Shown here: piece after piece, positions 24,718 to 36,600 of the stretch
Layout: every line of letters starts with the position of its first letter
Numbering within the stretch: the first letter of the stretch is position 1
Origin: Brachynemurus nebulosus
Lineage: Eukaryota > Arthropoda > Insecta > Neuroptera > Myrmeleontidae
Length of the DNA: 64,000 nt
Assembly (NCBI GenBank): GCA_035578155.1
Contig: JAPWDM010000013.1
Coordinates: forward strand, 8,953,527 to 9,017,526
Reading direction: 5' to 3'
Made by a program: the position numbers and the translations under genes
Notes under the pieces: model-generated
What the model was told of the DNA's origin: nothing
The model's input: only the letters and a program-made list of their open reading frames with translations
Databases searched by the model: none

Positions 24718-26165
24718 ATGTCGACATTGTTTAAAAAAGTTGTAGTGGGAATTTCGGGAGGTGTTGATAGTGCTGTAGCAGCTTTTCTTTTAAAGAAAAA
24801 AGGTTATAAATCAATATAAAAGCATTAAGGTTATCTCCAACCAAAATAATTTTCCATTGTTGCACCAGGTTTCGATGTGTTGGCGGTATTTATGAAAAAT
24901 TGGGACATTCCTGACGAAACTGGTTTTTGTAGCGCCGATAAAGATTTTGAAGACGCTTCAAAAACTTGTTCCAAATTAAATATTCCAATTACTCAAGTTG
25001 ATTTTATTAAAGAGTATTGGAATTTTGTTTTCCATGACTTAATTTCCGATTATCAATCGGGTTACACGCCTAATCCTGATATATTATGTAATCGTTACAT
25101 AAAATTTGATCATTTCTTTAAATATGCCACCGAAAAACTTTCGGCTGACGCAATTGCAACGGGACATTACGCACAAACTAGTTTTGGGCCTTTTTTAGAA
25201 AATTATAGTAATAAAAGTATGTTTTTGTTGCAAATAAATTAAATTATGGGGTTCTTTTTTGAGTTTTTCTTCCTTTTTTTTGATAGATGTTCAATTATTT
25301 CAGTCGAAAGATACTTTTAAGGATCAGACCTTCTTTTTATCCCAGGTGCATCAATATGCATTACGGAAAACCATGTTTCCAGTCGGGAATTACGTAAAAA
25401 GTGAGGTCCGAGCAATTGCCAGGGAATTAGACCTAGAAATTGCCGATAAACATGACAGTACAGGAATATGTTTTGTGGGAAAACGTAGTTTTCATAATTT
25501 TATTTCAGAAGTCAGTATTAAAGCTTCTTCAAATTATCCTTTTTGTAGAAAATAATCAAAAATTTTTGATTTTTAGTATGTTCCTGATACACCAGGTCCT
25601 TTTATCGATATCGATACGGGTAAAGAAGTTGGTAAGCATTTAGGACTACACTATTGGACGTTAGGACAAAACGCGCGATTAGCAGGATATCCAAAACCTT
25701 TTTTTATAGCCAAAAAGGATGTTGACACCAACACTATTTATGTGGTAAATCAATTCTGGACAATTTGTCCGAATTTTTAGCTACAAAAACAAACAATTTT
25801 TCTAGGTTCAAGGCACCGATCATCCATTTCTCTTCACCCAACTATTTTTCACGACCAAACCTCACTGGATTGATCCGGATCAACCATTTTTCACGACTGG
25901 GACCGTTCTAAAATGTAAATTTCGATTCCAGCACACAAAACCATTGATGGAGTGTGAAATATATTTGGGCCAGGATAATTTAATAGTGTATTTAAAGGAG
26001 CCACTTCGTGCGATAACACCAGGACAGTATGCCGTGTTTTATTTGGACAGGCAATGTTTAGGAAGTGCCAGGATAACGGAATTGGGGCCAAATATGTATT
26101 TATTGAATGGTGATTATTTGAAAGAATTTGATACAAATAAAACGGTAGCTCAAGTTCAAAATTAA
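24718..26165 (+). CDS. TRMU: Mitochondrial tRNA 2-thiouridylase (TRMU/MnmA)
   Basis: The enzyme adds sulfur to U34 of mitochondrial tRNAs for Lys, Glu and Gln, using an adenylated uridine and a persulfide cysteine. Five exons read in phase: 24718-24802, 24869-25216, 25287-25510, 25577-25744 and 25806-26165, all GT-AG, giving 394 residues (human TRMU is 421). The ATP-binding PP-loop SGGVDS is at 13-18, VFMKNWD at 35-41, the NPDILCN motif with the first catalytic cysteine (C102) at 97-103, TGHYA at 126-130, [11 protein letters not shown] at 155-165, and the second cysteine (C206) in [10 protein letters not shown]-terminal beta-barrel ends in LGSARI. The start gives a short N terminus, so a mitochondrial presequence is not obvious. 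Introns are 61-70 bp. Confidence 0.95.
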
Positions 26166-26214
26166 TTGTAAAATTAACCCTCTGATGACGACTGAGATTG
26201 TTATAATTTTTTAG

Positions 26215-26220
26215 AATAAA
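26215..26220 (+). other. TRMU polyadenylation signal
   Basis: AATAAA lies 50 bases after the TRMU stop codon. Confidence 0.6.
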
Positions 26221-26361
26221 ATTTATGAAAATTGAATATTTATTTTGGTCACAAATTAATCCTTTTTTTGTAGGATAAAAATAGAAAAATCTGATATATA
26301 ATTTTTCCAACAGCAGGTGGGGATAATCAAAATTTTTCGAAAGTTTTTGCTTGTCCACTTT

Positions 26362-26461
26362 CATGGTGGCCACAGATTTTTAAAGATCAAATTTCCTGAC
26401 TTTTCCAGAAAGTTTAGAATTCCCTGACATTTCCAGGTTTTCCAGTAATGTGGCCACCATG
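26362..26461. mobile_element. 100-bp MITE with CATGGTGGCCACA termini
   Basis: CATGGTGGCCACA and TGTGGCCACCATG form perfect 13-bp inverted ends. ACTTT lies on both outer sides, a possible 5-bp target duplication. Confidence 0.65.
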
Positions 26462-27868
26462 ACTTTAATAATTTCAATTTGCTTGAATTTTCGCTCCTGA
26501 AGATGATCATTTAAATGATTGAAACATGTAGTCGTAACTTTTTAAATTTATTTCTTCGTTTTGTTTCTTCTACCTATAGTTTTGCAGGTTGTCGGTCCCT
26601 CGAAAAATTTTGAAAAAAATCTGAATTTAATTGCTTTTAGAGTACTTAGTATGTTTTTATTTACAAAATTTCAGTACCAATAAAGGTAAAACCACAAAAT
26701 GAAAATTTTTTTACAGAATTTGATAAATTGCATGTCAAATATTATAAAATACGAATAAGTAAATCTATGAAGTAATTTTTTTTATTCATAGATGTCGGTG
26801 CTGTAAAGTATCATCATTTTTAACTAAGGAGATAAATCGATCGAATAATTTACTTCCGTTTCCTTTCGTACAAATTTTTATCAGCATATTCATGCATGCT
26901 GTAACACAAATAATAAATTTAAATTTCAATATTCCAATTTTTAACCACAAATTCCAGGATTACCCTAGCGACGATACCCGGAACTAACGTATGACAGACA
27001 ATTTTCATACAGCTGAGCGTTCTAATAATAATTTTATAAAATTTATACATAACTTGTGCGTATAATTACGTTAAAAAAAAAGTGTTAAAATTTCATTCTT
27101 TGGAACCAACACACATCAACATTGTATTTTTGAAAAAAACTGTGTACCCTGGCGAAGAAGTTTTGCAACATTTGCAGTCTCGTAAATGTCCAACAAGAAA
27201 TCGCTCTAAAGTTGTTTTTTTTTTAAATCACGAAATAACATTAAGCTCGGTACATTTATCACTCAAATTTTAAAAAGTATCTATCATACGTACGCAGCCA
27301 CCAGGGAAATTTAATCGTTGCCAATTGGCGACACAACGATTACGTAAGTGCCTGTTTTTTTTTTTTGTTTTTTTTTTTTTTTTAAATTAGAAGCTATTTG
27401 GATCTGTCGAATGGTGATATGACATCTGGTGTTGAAAAATCAGACTATTCTTAAAATGCATTTGTTGAAATGTCATTTATGAACTGAATTTTGTAGATCT
27501 GAAAATACATACAATTGATTTGATTTTTCCATTCATTTACAGTTCTCCAGTTATTTTATGACGTTTGCTATTTAAATTTAACGTTTGTATACTCTAAATT
27601 GTAATATTCATTAACTCATTCACCCATTTTGTCATATTTTTACCATTTTTTAACTGTTTTATAGATGTAAAATTTTCTCTCCTTCAATAAAATCTCTGCT
27701 TTGGGCTTGTGTCAACCCAAATACAAACAGTTCTAATATTTATCATTTTTTCTTAATATAACTCTGATTATTATATATAAAACTAATGTTAATGCACTTT
27801 TTCGTCAACCATTTTTCTTAAGCTCCGCCTATTTGACAAATCCCAATATAAAGTAAAATTTTTTTATA

Positions 27869-28010
27869 TGTACATACGTTTAATTGTCAATAGAAATATG
27901 TATTATACAAATTATGTGCGGATTACTAGATTTTTACTTAATACTAGTTCTAATTTTACCACCAGAGGTGTGGGTGAGAATCTTTGCGTCGCCAACAGAG
28001 TTTCTTTGGA
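27869..28010. repeat. Dispersed repeat family, copy 1
   Basis: Shares a run of about 140 bp with 43441-43600, including ACAAATTATGTGCG and GAGAATCTTTGCGTCGCCAA. Diverged pieces occur at 39600-39665 and 51678-51800. Nature unknown; possibly a SINE or MITE. Confidence 0.6.
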
Positions 28011-28209
28011 ATAGAAACTAACGTTCGATCAGTAAATTAACTTTTTCGATCGCTTTATAACACCGAATGATTCATTTGACTTCTATAATACTGGGTACAA
28101 AGAGTTAAATTTAAATTTTTAACCTTTTAACAAGTAAAGGTTCCTAAATAAACAAATGTTAATACAAAAATTTAACAAAATTTCAGTCTACACCAAATTT
28201 TATACGTCG

Positions 28210-29366
28210 TTATCTTCTATGTCGATCATAGTGTTTTCGATCATCGCGATCCCTATCATCCTCCCGTCTTTTTTGGTCCCTTCGATCCGGATATTTCGAA
28301 TCATCTTTACCATATCGTCTATTACTATCTCTGTCTTGTTCTCGACGACTCGAATACGAATAATATTTTCCATCCTTGTTTCTATTGTTGTCTTCGTCAT
28401 ACCTTCTACGTTTACTTTCACTTTCCGCCTCCCTGGTATTTTCTTTTGATTGACGTGATTTTTCTGGTTGTTCATATTTTTTGTAGCCGTTGTCTGATTT
28501 TTCTTGCTTTATTTCGACGTCATCTTCGTCGTCACTTGAAGAATCGGATTTTTTGTCTCGTTTTCGTTTCTTTTTCTTCGATTTACTGTCACTGTCGGAT
28601 GCACTACTGGATTCATGATCATCTGAATCATCGGATTCATCGGAACTGGAATCTTTCTTACGTTTTTTATTTTTCTTTTTCTTCTTCTTCGATTTCTTAT
28701 TTTTCTTCTCTTTCTTTTTCTTGTGTTTATCCTTTTTCTTTTCTCCATCGTTCTCTTTCTTAACGTTCGTGTAGATTGGTAAACGTTCTGGAAGTCGAAG
28801 GTCTGCAAATTCTGGATTTTCTTCACTAACGGGAGCCGAATCGGTTTTACGTTGTTCTTGTAACGAAAGTACTTGCGATTGGGGACCGCAACCTTCATCA
28901 TGCAGTGTTTTGGTCACTTCATCCAATTTCGCCGAATCTTTTGGCACTTTATAGTTTTGGACATGGTCCACACGTATGGTGCGTTTCAGTATTTTGATGC
29001 CGTTGAAATTGTCCACAGCTAACACGGTGGAACGTTGATCCTCGTAGCAGAGGAAACAGAAACCTCGCGGTTTTCCGGTATCCTTGTCACGAACCAGATT
29101 TATATTAACCACTTCACCATACTGGGAAAATATGCATATTATATCACCTTCGGTCAATTCGTACGGGAGACCACCGATAAAAATCCACGCGGAATCTTTA
29201 TATTGATCGTGCCAGGATGTTTTGTTACTGGTGCGGAGTTCTTGTTCGCTGAGTTTTTTCACATTTTTCATATTACTGTGAATGAAAATTTCGGAAAATA
29301 TTAATTTTGCAGTAAAAATTAAAGGATTATACTTAAATAAGTGAATACTCACGTCATAGGATTCAT
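28210..29366 (-). CDS. RBMX2: RBMX2 (Snu17/Ist3-type RRM protein)
   Basis: This is the homologue of yeast Snu17/Ist3, a member of the RES complex (with BUD13 and SNIP1) that joins activated spliceosomes. Two exons, 29353-29366 and 28210-29275, are split by a 77-bp GT-AG intron after codon 4; together they give 359 residues starting MNPMTN, like the MNPLT start of the family. One RRM spans about 34-112: RNP2 WIFIGG at 35-40 and RNP1 RGFCFLCY at 75-82, with ELTEGDI and FSQYGE between. After about residue 180 the chain is lysine-, serine-, arginine- and aspartate-rich, probably disordered, as in other animals. A longer open frame runs upstream through the intron but lacks the conserved MNP start. 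Confidence 0.93.
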
Positions 29367-29511
29367 TTTGACAATTTATGTTTCTCAAAAAAGCAAAAAT
29401 TTAAAATTTTATTTACGTTTTTAAAGGCTAACCTCACTTTTTGAATACGTGAACCACCAAAACTGACATTTGAAAAACAAGGTTGGTAACACTGAAGATA
29501 AGCTGTCACTT

Positions 29512-30290
29512 CTGTACCGTAGGTTCGGATCAATGGGCACGAATTCAATCTTCAGACCGTATTTTTTTGTACACATACTGGGTCTTTCAAGCAACTAAGA
29601 ACATATAAATTTTAACACAGGGCAAATTTGATATGATCAAGGGGTGCTTTATTTTATTATTATTAAATATTTAGCAAAACTTTAAATAATATCGCGTCAA
29701 AATAATGTTTAAAAGTAATTAAAAGACAATAGTAGTAAATTTATTGAGATAACTATAAATAAATCTTAATCTAATGTTGAAATATTTATTAACAAATAAT
29801 AATGCTTACTAGAAAATTGTACACCTACTGTTTTGTTTTCAAATTTACTTTTTTGCAATTAAAGAAAATTTTAATAACTATGGACACCAATATAAAAATA
29901 ATACCCATAAGGAAAAAACATACTCTGATCCCAACACTTTTTTCCCATGTTAAATTTTGTATGTTCTTACTTCGCTGAAACAGACTGTATTTTATGAGTA
30001 TGTAATCTTTAATATATTAAAAATTTACGCGAGGATGGTCACTTTATTACAGTATCAAAAAATTTTTTAAAATATCGGTGGTTTTTGAAAAAATAACAAA
30101 AATCATATAATCTCTTCTCTATGATAAACTAGGGTCAAAAGAGAGGAAAAAGGGGTGAATGGGGGCGACCCGTAGGGCCGACCAAAAATCTATAGATCCA
30201 AAAAAGAAATATTTCATGATTTTCTGTAGAATTAAACGTGAAATCTAAAGTTAATAAAGTATAGAATGTTATGATACTGAATAACTTGAT
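29512..30290. repeat. Dispersed repeat, copy 1 (with insertion)
   Basis: Segments match 59270-59660 in the same order and orientation, for example TTTAATATATTAAAAATTTA with GATGGTCACTTTAT after it, and GACCCGTAGGGCCGACCAAA against GACAACCCGTAGGGTCGACC. Copy 1 is longer because a TIR element interrupts it. Non-coding; class unknown. Confidence 0.7.
29573..29993. mobile_element. TIR insertion within the dispersed repeat
   Basis: The left end reads TTTCAAGCAACTAAGAACAT and the right end is its imperfect complement (ATGTTCTTACTTCGCTGAAA). The sister repeat at 59.3 kb lacks this segment. The end ATGTTCTTAGTTGCTTGAAA also occurs at 16474-16493, a further family member. Confidence 0.6.
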
Positions 30291-30927
30291 GAGCTTGAAA
30301 GTACTCTGTTCTGTGTTCCAATACATCCTTCATCCGTCCCTAATTACCCCGCATTCGTCCCTTTATACTTTTTATATAACGTCCCTATTAACCTATATAC
30401 TGTCCCTATTCACACCTTTTCCGTGCCTATTAACCTTCAACTTAGCCCAAATGTCAAGTCCCCATTATTTTCTCTTAAAAAAATAAAAACAACTAAAAGT
30501 TTCCAGTCTCCATTTCTCAGATATGTTTCAAAATAACTAAAATTTCGAGTAACAACAATTTATTCATCAGAGCACCAAAATAAATGGTTTTTAGATAAAG
30601 TTTTAAGAAACAAAAAATAGCACTATTTAAAAACGTCAATCTAAACTAATTTTTCAATATTTTTTATCCAACTTCAAGCTTAGTCACCATTGTGACCCGA
30701 AAGAATAATTATTTTACTATAGTTTAAGGAAAGTATATGTTCGTTCGCATTTACATCTCTAGTGTTTCTAAACTAAGCTCATGAATAACATTTTTTGTTC
30801 CGTTCCTATTCACTCGCTTGTCTCGATTGATTCCTATCTACGGTACTAATCGTTATTTACCATTTATTATAGGTTATGTGGAATTAGAAACGTCAGAAAC
30901 CACAGAAATATTATTAGAATATTTATA

Positions 30928-31606
30928 ATGAGTAAAGACAAGGTAAGAAATTATAAGTATTATTGAAAAAAAATTAATTTTTATACCAAAAAAATTTTAT
31001 TTTTAGGATAAAAAAGCGGATAACAAAGATCCGTTAAAAAATTGGTCGCCGTACGCGAAAGTTTACGACCCGTTAAAAATCGGCTCAATTGACGGAACCG
31101 ACACTGAACCTCACGATCGAGCTATCGTGCGAGCAATCAATTCCGAATACTATCCAAATCGGCATGTTAAAGGTCGTCCCGAAAACACTATATTCGTGGC
31201 GCGTTTAAGCCCCAAAACCACCAAAGAAACTATCAAAATCCTCTTCTCCGAGTACGGTAAAATTCATCGATTTCGATTAGTTCGCGATATCGTCACGGGC
31301 ACGCCGAAAGGTTACGCGTTCATCGAATACGAACAAGAGAGTTCCGCTGAAGAAGCGTACAAAAAACTGAATAAATTCCATTTGGATGGCAGCGAAATTT
31401 TTGTGGATTTTGAATGTGAACGTTTGTTGAAAGGTTGGAAACCGCGGCGACTTGGCGGTGGTTTTGGCGGACGAAAAGAGTCCGGGCAATTACGTTTCGG
31501 CGGACGAGATAGACCGTTTCGGAAGCCGATCATTGTGGACACGATCAAGAAAGATGGACGAAGTAATTCGAAGGATCGACATCGTATCGAAAAATTGAAA
31601 AGATAA
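30928..31606 (+). CDS. SNRNP35: U11/U12 snRNP 35 kDa protein (SNRNP35)
   Basis: This is a minor-spliceosome protein of the U11 and U11/U12 snRNPs, related to U1-70K. Exons 30928-30942 and 31007-31606 join across a 64-bp GT-AG intron to give 204 residues (human 246). Family hallmarks are in order: WSPYAKVYDPLKIGSIDGTD at 18-37, PHDRA at 40-44, an RRM with RNP2 IFVARL at 67-72 and RNP1 KGYAFIEY at 106-113, then the conserved LKGWKPRRLGGGFGG at 146-160 and ESGQLRFGGRDRPFRKPI at 163-180. The arginine-rich tail seen in vertebrates is short here. The tiny first exon encodes MSKDK. Confidence 0.95.
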
Positions 31607-31671
31607 TTTGAAACTTTTTTTCGTGTTGTGATATTATTTTAAGGACATAAACTGTAACTTTTTTATTGTAA

Positions 31672-31677
31672 AATAAA
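31672..31677 (+). other. SNRNP35 polyadenylation signal
   Basis: AATAAA lies 66 bases after the stop codon of SNRNP35. Confidence 0.6.
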
Positions 31678-31746
31678 ACTTAACAAAAATACACTGTAAA
31701 ATACATAGTTCACACTGTAGTATACATAGTTCGTCATTTAATAAGC

Positions 31747-31892
31747 CAGTAGTCCTCAAACTTTCTGATCTACGACCTCCCTTTGCACTTAGGAGTTTCG
31801 AAAAACACCCGAAATATGTAGAAATGGGTATTTGATCTGTAATCAATTATTTCTGCAACCCCCTAAATAGTTTCCCACTTTGAGAATCACAG
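31747..31892. mobile_element. Decayed hAT-like MITE
   Basis: CAGTAGTCCTCAAACTTTC at the left and CCCACTTTGAGAATCACAG at the right resemble the common hAT terminus CAGTGGTTCTCAAACTTT with its complement. No target duplication survives. Confidence 0.45.
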
Positions 31893-32034
31893 CTTTCAGC
31901 TATTCCAGAAATATATTTTTGAATTTTATAAAATCAAATTGGGAAGTGTTCCCCATCCTAATTATACGCCACTCTAAAGCTCAGTATTTCGCAAACGAGT
32001 CTTCGATAGGGTACCTAGATTGATTTTTCAAGTA

Positions 32035-32462
32035 CAGCTGAATCTTTTTTATGTGATAGATAGGGACCGTAAAAAAAAAATTATTCAAAAACTTTATGCG
32101 GTAGATCGGGACCGCATAAAAAAAGTTTCATAGAAAATACGTAACTCAAAACCTCACATTTCCTTAGAAATTGCTTTTCTAAATAAAAGATAATGCATTA
32201 ATTTACACGTGGGAACATTTTATTTCACTTTTACAATATTATAAAAATTGTGAGAAATACTTCTGTAAAAAAAAACATGATGAAATTTTATATTCTTATG
32301 TAATGTACGGATTAAATGTTTAAAAATCATCAAAAATTAATTTTATCAAAGTAAATTATTATAATTAATGTTTAAGTTTCTTACTTTCTCTTGCGTTTGA
32401 TTCACAAAAAGCAATTTTAATGGCCATTTTTTTCAAAAACCGCATAGAAAAAGATTCAGCTG
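32035..32462. mobile_element. TA-flanked TIR element
   Basis: CAGCTGAATCTTTTT and AAAAAGATTCAGCTG are perfect inverted ends, each with TA outside (32033-32034 and 32463-32464), as expected of a mariner-type MITE. Internal sequence (about 32160-32350) is shared with 54125-54360. Confidence 0.7.
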
Positions 32463-33536
32463 TATTAGGAGAAACAAAATTTTCATTTAGAAACCACTAG
32501 TACAGGTGGCTGAATTACGATGACCATTTTCTTTCGATCAAAAGATATCATAATGACATTTTACAAGAATTTAAAAATAACCGTCATAAATGACATCGCG
32601 TTTATGCGTAGATGAACGCTCAAAGGATTTTCAATTGCCTATATGAATTAACTGAGGTGTAGTGCTAATGTCGTTCTCGTGTGCAACTGAAGAAAACTCT
32701 TATCCGAGTTCATCCGACTGAATCCGAAAAACTACGAGGCGGAACTTCTACAGTATAATTAACTTATTATCTTGCTATAATTATGGTAGCAGAGCGTGGT
32801 TCATCGACTTGAATTTTACTTTTCGATGAAATTTTTTATCCAAATTTCGACTGTTCTTGTTTTAAATGGGCGTTATATAATTCGAAAAAAAGAACAATTT
32901 ACTTTTTATAACAAAAATTTATTGTTTTTAACAATTTTTTTATGAAAAGAAATTATAAAGATACATAGGCGATTAGGATAATAATAGGTACATTCTTTAC
33001 CACTAGGTGTAATCAATTTAATCTTTGAAAATAATTACAAACGAGAACAATTCACAGATTTTAGCAATTAAAATTTACATCACATGTACTCTAGGGTAAG
33101 GGGATAAAATTTGAAACAAAACATTTTACATAAAAGCTAAAAAAAATGGCGTCAAACAGATTCCATTTATCAAATTTAAAAAGACCATAATTACTCTAGA
33201 GTACATAATCAATCCACCTATCGACATCTGTGTAAATTAACGTGAAACTAAAAATACTTTTTCTTAATTATTTAAATTGGAAACATCGAATCGTTCAACG
33301 ACCCAAGCCATTTGAACGATCACAAATCACAAAAAAACATTTTATTCGTAAAATTTATTAAAAATTAAATTTTTAAAACTATAACTACGCCTTTAATGAT
33401 AAGAAAATTATAAAAATTTTTAAGAAATTAGCAAAAATTTATGTGTTTGTAGTTGACCCACCCATATCGGCATCTTGTACGTTTTGATTTCGGGTCTAGA
33501 AATTGAAAAGTTTTTAGTACAGTAACGTTCTAATAA

Positions 33537-33542
33537 TTTATT
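33537..33542 (-). other. JASPer polyadenylation signal candidate
   Basis: AATAAA on the minus strand lies about 90 bases beyond the JASPer stop codon. Confidence 0.5.
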
Positions 33543-33630
33543 GATAAAATAAATAGGTTGATGAATACTCGAACATGTTAGACAAAGACACTGAAAGACA
33601 GAGACAATCATGTCGTTAAGGTGATTGTGT

Positions 33631-36600
33631 TTATACCTTTTTGTTTTCTAATTCATTCTTTAATTTAATAGCTTCAAGCTCTAGCTGGTCGTCCATTTGG
33701 TCCATTTCAAACTGTCGTGTTCCTAAACAAAACAAAAAATTTAATTTTGAACATAATTTTTTTTTTAAAGTCCAAAATTGTACCTGGTTTTGCGCATACT
33801 GCAAATCGTTGCGCTTCCTTCATATGTTTCGTTTTGAGATTGAATTCTTTTACGTAACTATTGTAAACTTCTGTAAAACTATCTTGAGGTGAGAGACCAT
33901 AAAGTGCCTGAAAAAATTATTAACGTTGAAAATATTTATAGGGGTTTATTTCAAATTTCAAATGTACTCATATTATTATTTATGGTACTTTTGGCCGTGT
34001 TAGAAACTTGAAATTTGGTATGAATGTAGATCTTTACCTAAAATATTTTTTGTAAGAACTTTTGAATAAAATATTTTCAAATATTTGTGTTCTTTTTATG
34101 CAATTTTCTACAAACAGATATTCCAGTAACATAAATAAAATAAAAAATAAAGAAATCTATGGGCAATATATATTTTGAACAGAGATATGTTTAATTTTTG
34201 AAGATAGAGGTAGAAGGTAGAGGGAGATAGGTTTACTCCAAGGTATATATGTTTACGAGGTACACTAAATCCGTATACTACAATGTATTTCTTTCGGAAT
34301 GCAATCAGCTGTTTTATAGCGTCAACTGATCATCACTTGATCATCAATAATATTTGTATATGAACTGTCATCTTTAAATTTTAAAGTATTATTTCTGAAT
34401 AATTATTAGTTAATATTCAGTTTAATATAATTATTTTTATCAATTTTTCACATTTTGTTTGTTATTTTGTGCCAAATGTAAGTTATTTAGTTATTTTATC
34501 TAATTTCATTAATTGCTGCTTTGAAAATCGTCATTTCAGGGCCGGTATCTAAAATTGTTCTTACGTATTTTTATAGTCATACCTGGTATATGATGTTCTG
34601 TGCCAAATTGTTGAAATTCAGACATTAAGACATTAAATAAAGACGTTAGCTATTTTCGATATCCAAAAAAAGGTGTAGAATAATGTTGTTGAATTAAAAA
34701 CATTGAAAACACCTAAATTAATCCGTAATTAACAAAGTAAGACAGAGTTTTTCATTAATGTTTCATAATTCCCGAATTCTATGACATACAGAGAATGAAC
34801 ACATACATGTGTAACATTATCGAATATATTTGTATCTATTTTTCTGACAAACCGTAATAAATATATTTCAAATACTTATTTTATCTATATTTAATTGAAA
34901 AAATTATATTAATTATTTCTTATTCTTTCTTCTGAAAACGACTCGGGTATTTTATATTTTCATTAATTTAAATGTTTTTGTTCACTTCCAACATTACTAA
35001 GACATAATAAAAAGAAAAATATTCCGGACCTGGCTAATCTTTTGATCTATACCACGGAAATAACGTGTTTAATGAACGATTACATCATCAATCATTTTAG
35101 CGCTACTTTTAAAAATAAAATCAATTTTTTTTAGATGTTAAAGTATAAAAAACTTGCCACGTCTATGTGGTTTTAATAAAATAATAATAAAAAATACGCT
35201 GCCAATGGGGTGTGGCACACAGCTTTCTCGTGCTCGTAAAAGACTTTAAAACAGTATTCTACCAAATATATATACCGTGAAATTATATTTTCGCCTTAAA
35301 GTTCATAAAAAATTGTTGTAACTCAAAATACTTAAAGGCTAAATTATAAAATAATAGCAAAAATATTTTAGAAACTAATTCCCAAAATACTTTAAAAATT
35401 TGAGCGAAGTGAGACTAGCAGTAAATAAGATTTTGTCATTTAATGGGACTTCATGGTAGCAGCGTAGCTACCGTTACTCCGATTTCGATTAAATTCATAA
35501 GGGACCATCTAGGAACCAAACAGCATAATTTCTGAAAATTTCATTAAAAATAATCGAATAGTTTAGAAGTTATGCCACTTGGTGCAAACTGACGACACAC
35601 AGACGGACAGACACCAAACAAACCAAAATTGTTCAGGAAGCTTTAAAACGTAAAATGTGCGTAAAAAATATTTCTAAAAACAACCAAATTCATTCTACCT
35701 AGAATTTTGAGTACCTTGTTTTTCCGAACCCCTTGAGACACAAACGAAAATCAAAGAGGTACAAAGGGATCTCTGTCGAAATATCCTGTTTTTAAAATTG
35801 AAGTATTTCAAAAAACAATCAAGTTGGTTCTACCTAGAATTTCGGGTACCGTCAATCTTCGAATCTTTTGAGGTACAAACGACAATAATAGAGATACAAA
35901 CAGGTACAAGCGAATTTCTATCAAAGGATACTAATAAAATTAAAATACTCAAATTTTGGGCGTTCGTCATTTTTAAAAATTTTTCTGTTTAGGTACCCTT
36001 CGAGGCACAAACAAAATAATTATTTTTGAATTTGCAATATTTACCGGTTTTCAGTATTTAGGATGAAATTCCACAGACCAAATTTTGCAACAATGAATTA
36101 TTTTTAAACAAACAATCTATTCGTTACAACATCTTTTTAAACAAACATTGACGTTTTCCCTCTAAATTTATTTTGGAGGGAAAAAATTTTTTATTTTTCA
36201 AAAGTGATCACAATGCTACCGCTACTTTAGTAGTCTCGGAAGCAAAATTTGACTTTTTTTTTTGAAAATAGTTACCTTAAATTTTTGATATACTTCATCA
36301 GCTTTTTGACGAATTTGTTCAGCGCCCTTCATAAATTCACTATGCTGTTCCGGCGTCAAATTCCAAGCCTTCACATTTCCTATATATCTACGTAGGCGTC
36401 TAACCATTTCCACGACGTGGGGATGTTTCGTTAACATTAACTGTTCAATCGGTAACGTGGAAATCTGTTCCAAACAGTGTAACGCTTTGTCCGTGTCCGC
36501 CTTTTCTAATCCTAAATAAGTCTTGATCTCTGAATCGTACTCGACTAATTTCGATTCCAGTTGTAGCCAATGTAATCGCTCCTGTTTTCGATCCACCACA

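Larger units (their letters stand above)
26166..28209. other. Intergenic region between convergent TRMU and RBMX2
   Basis: Holds the TRMU 3' end, a small MITE at 26362-26461, a hammerhead-like signature at 26497-26535 and a dispersed repeat at 27869-28010. The rest is AT-rich and I see no coding. Confidence 0.6.
29367..30927. promoter_or_regulatory. Shared upstream region of RBMX2 and SNRNP35
   Basis: The two splicing genes are transcribed away from each other from this 1.56-kb interval. Most of it (about 29512-30290) is a dispersed repeat that itself carries a TIR insertion, so the intact promoter sequence must lie within about 150 bp of RBMX2 and 640 bp of SNRNP35. No clear TATA box was identified for either. 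Confidence 0.4.
31607..33630. other. Intergenic region between SNRNP35 and JASPer (convergent)
   Basis: Contains a decayed hAT element, a TA-flanked TIR element and the 3' UTR of the minus-strand JASPer gene. No other coding is seen. Confidence 0.55.

Noticed and set aside
26171..26190. TTAACCCTCTGATG after TRMU as another TTAA transposon end
   Set aside because: No matching inverted end with TTAA was found on the other side.
28509..28901. Arginine- and lysine-rich minus frame inside RBMX2
   Set aside because: Shadow of the RBMX2 lysine/serine tail in another frame.
29276..29388. Longer RBMX2 start reading through the intron
   Set aside because: The MNPMT exon matches the conserved family start and the intron has good GT-AG ends; the read-through residues are not conserved.
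33420..33611. 63-codon minus frame as a tenth JASPer exon
   Set aside because: It would need a 46-base intron and gives sequence with no family resemblance; the valine-stop end is simpler.
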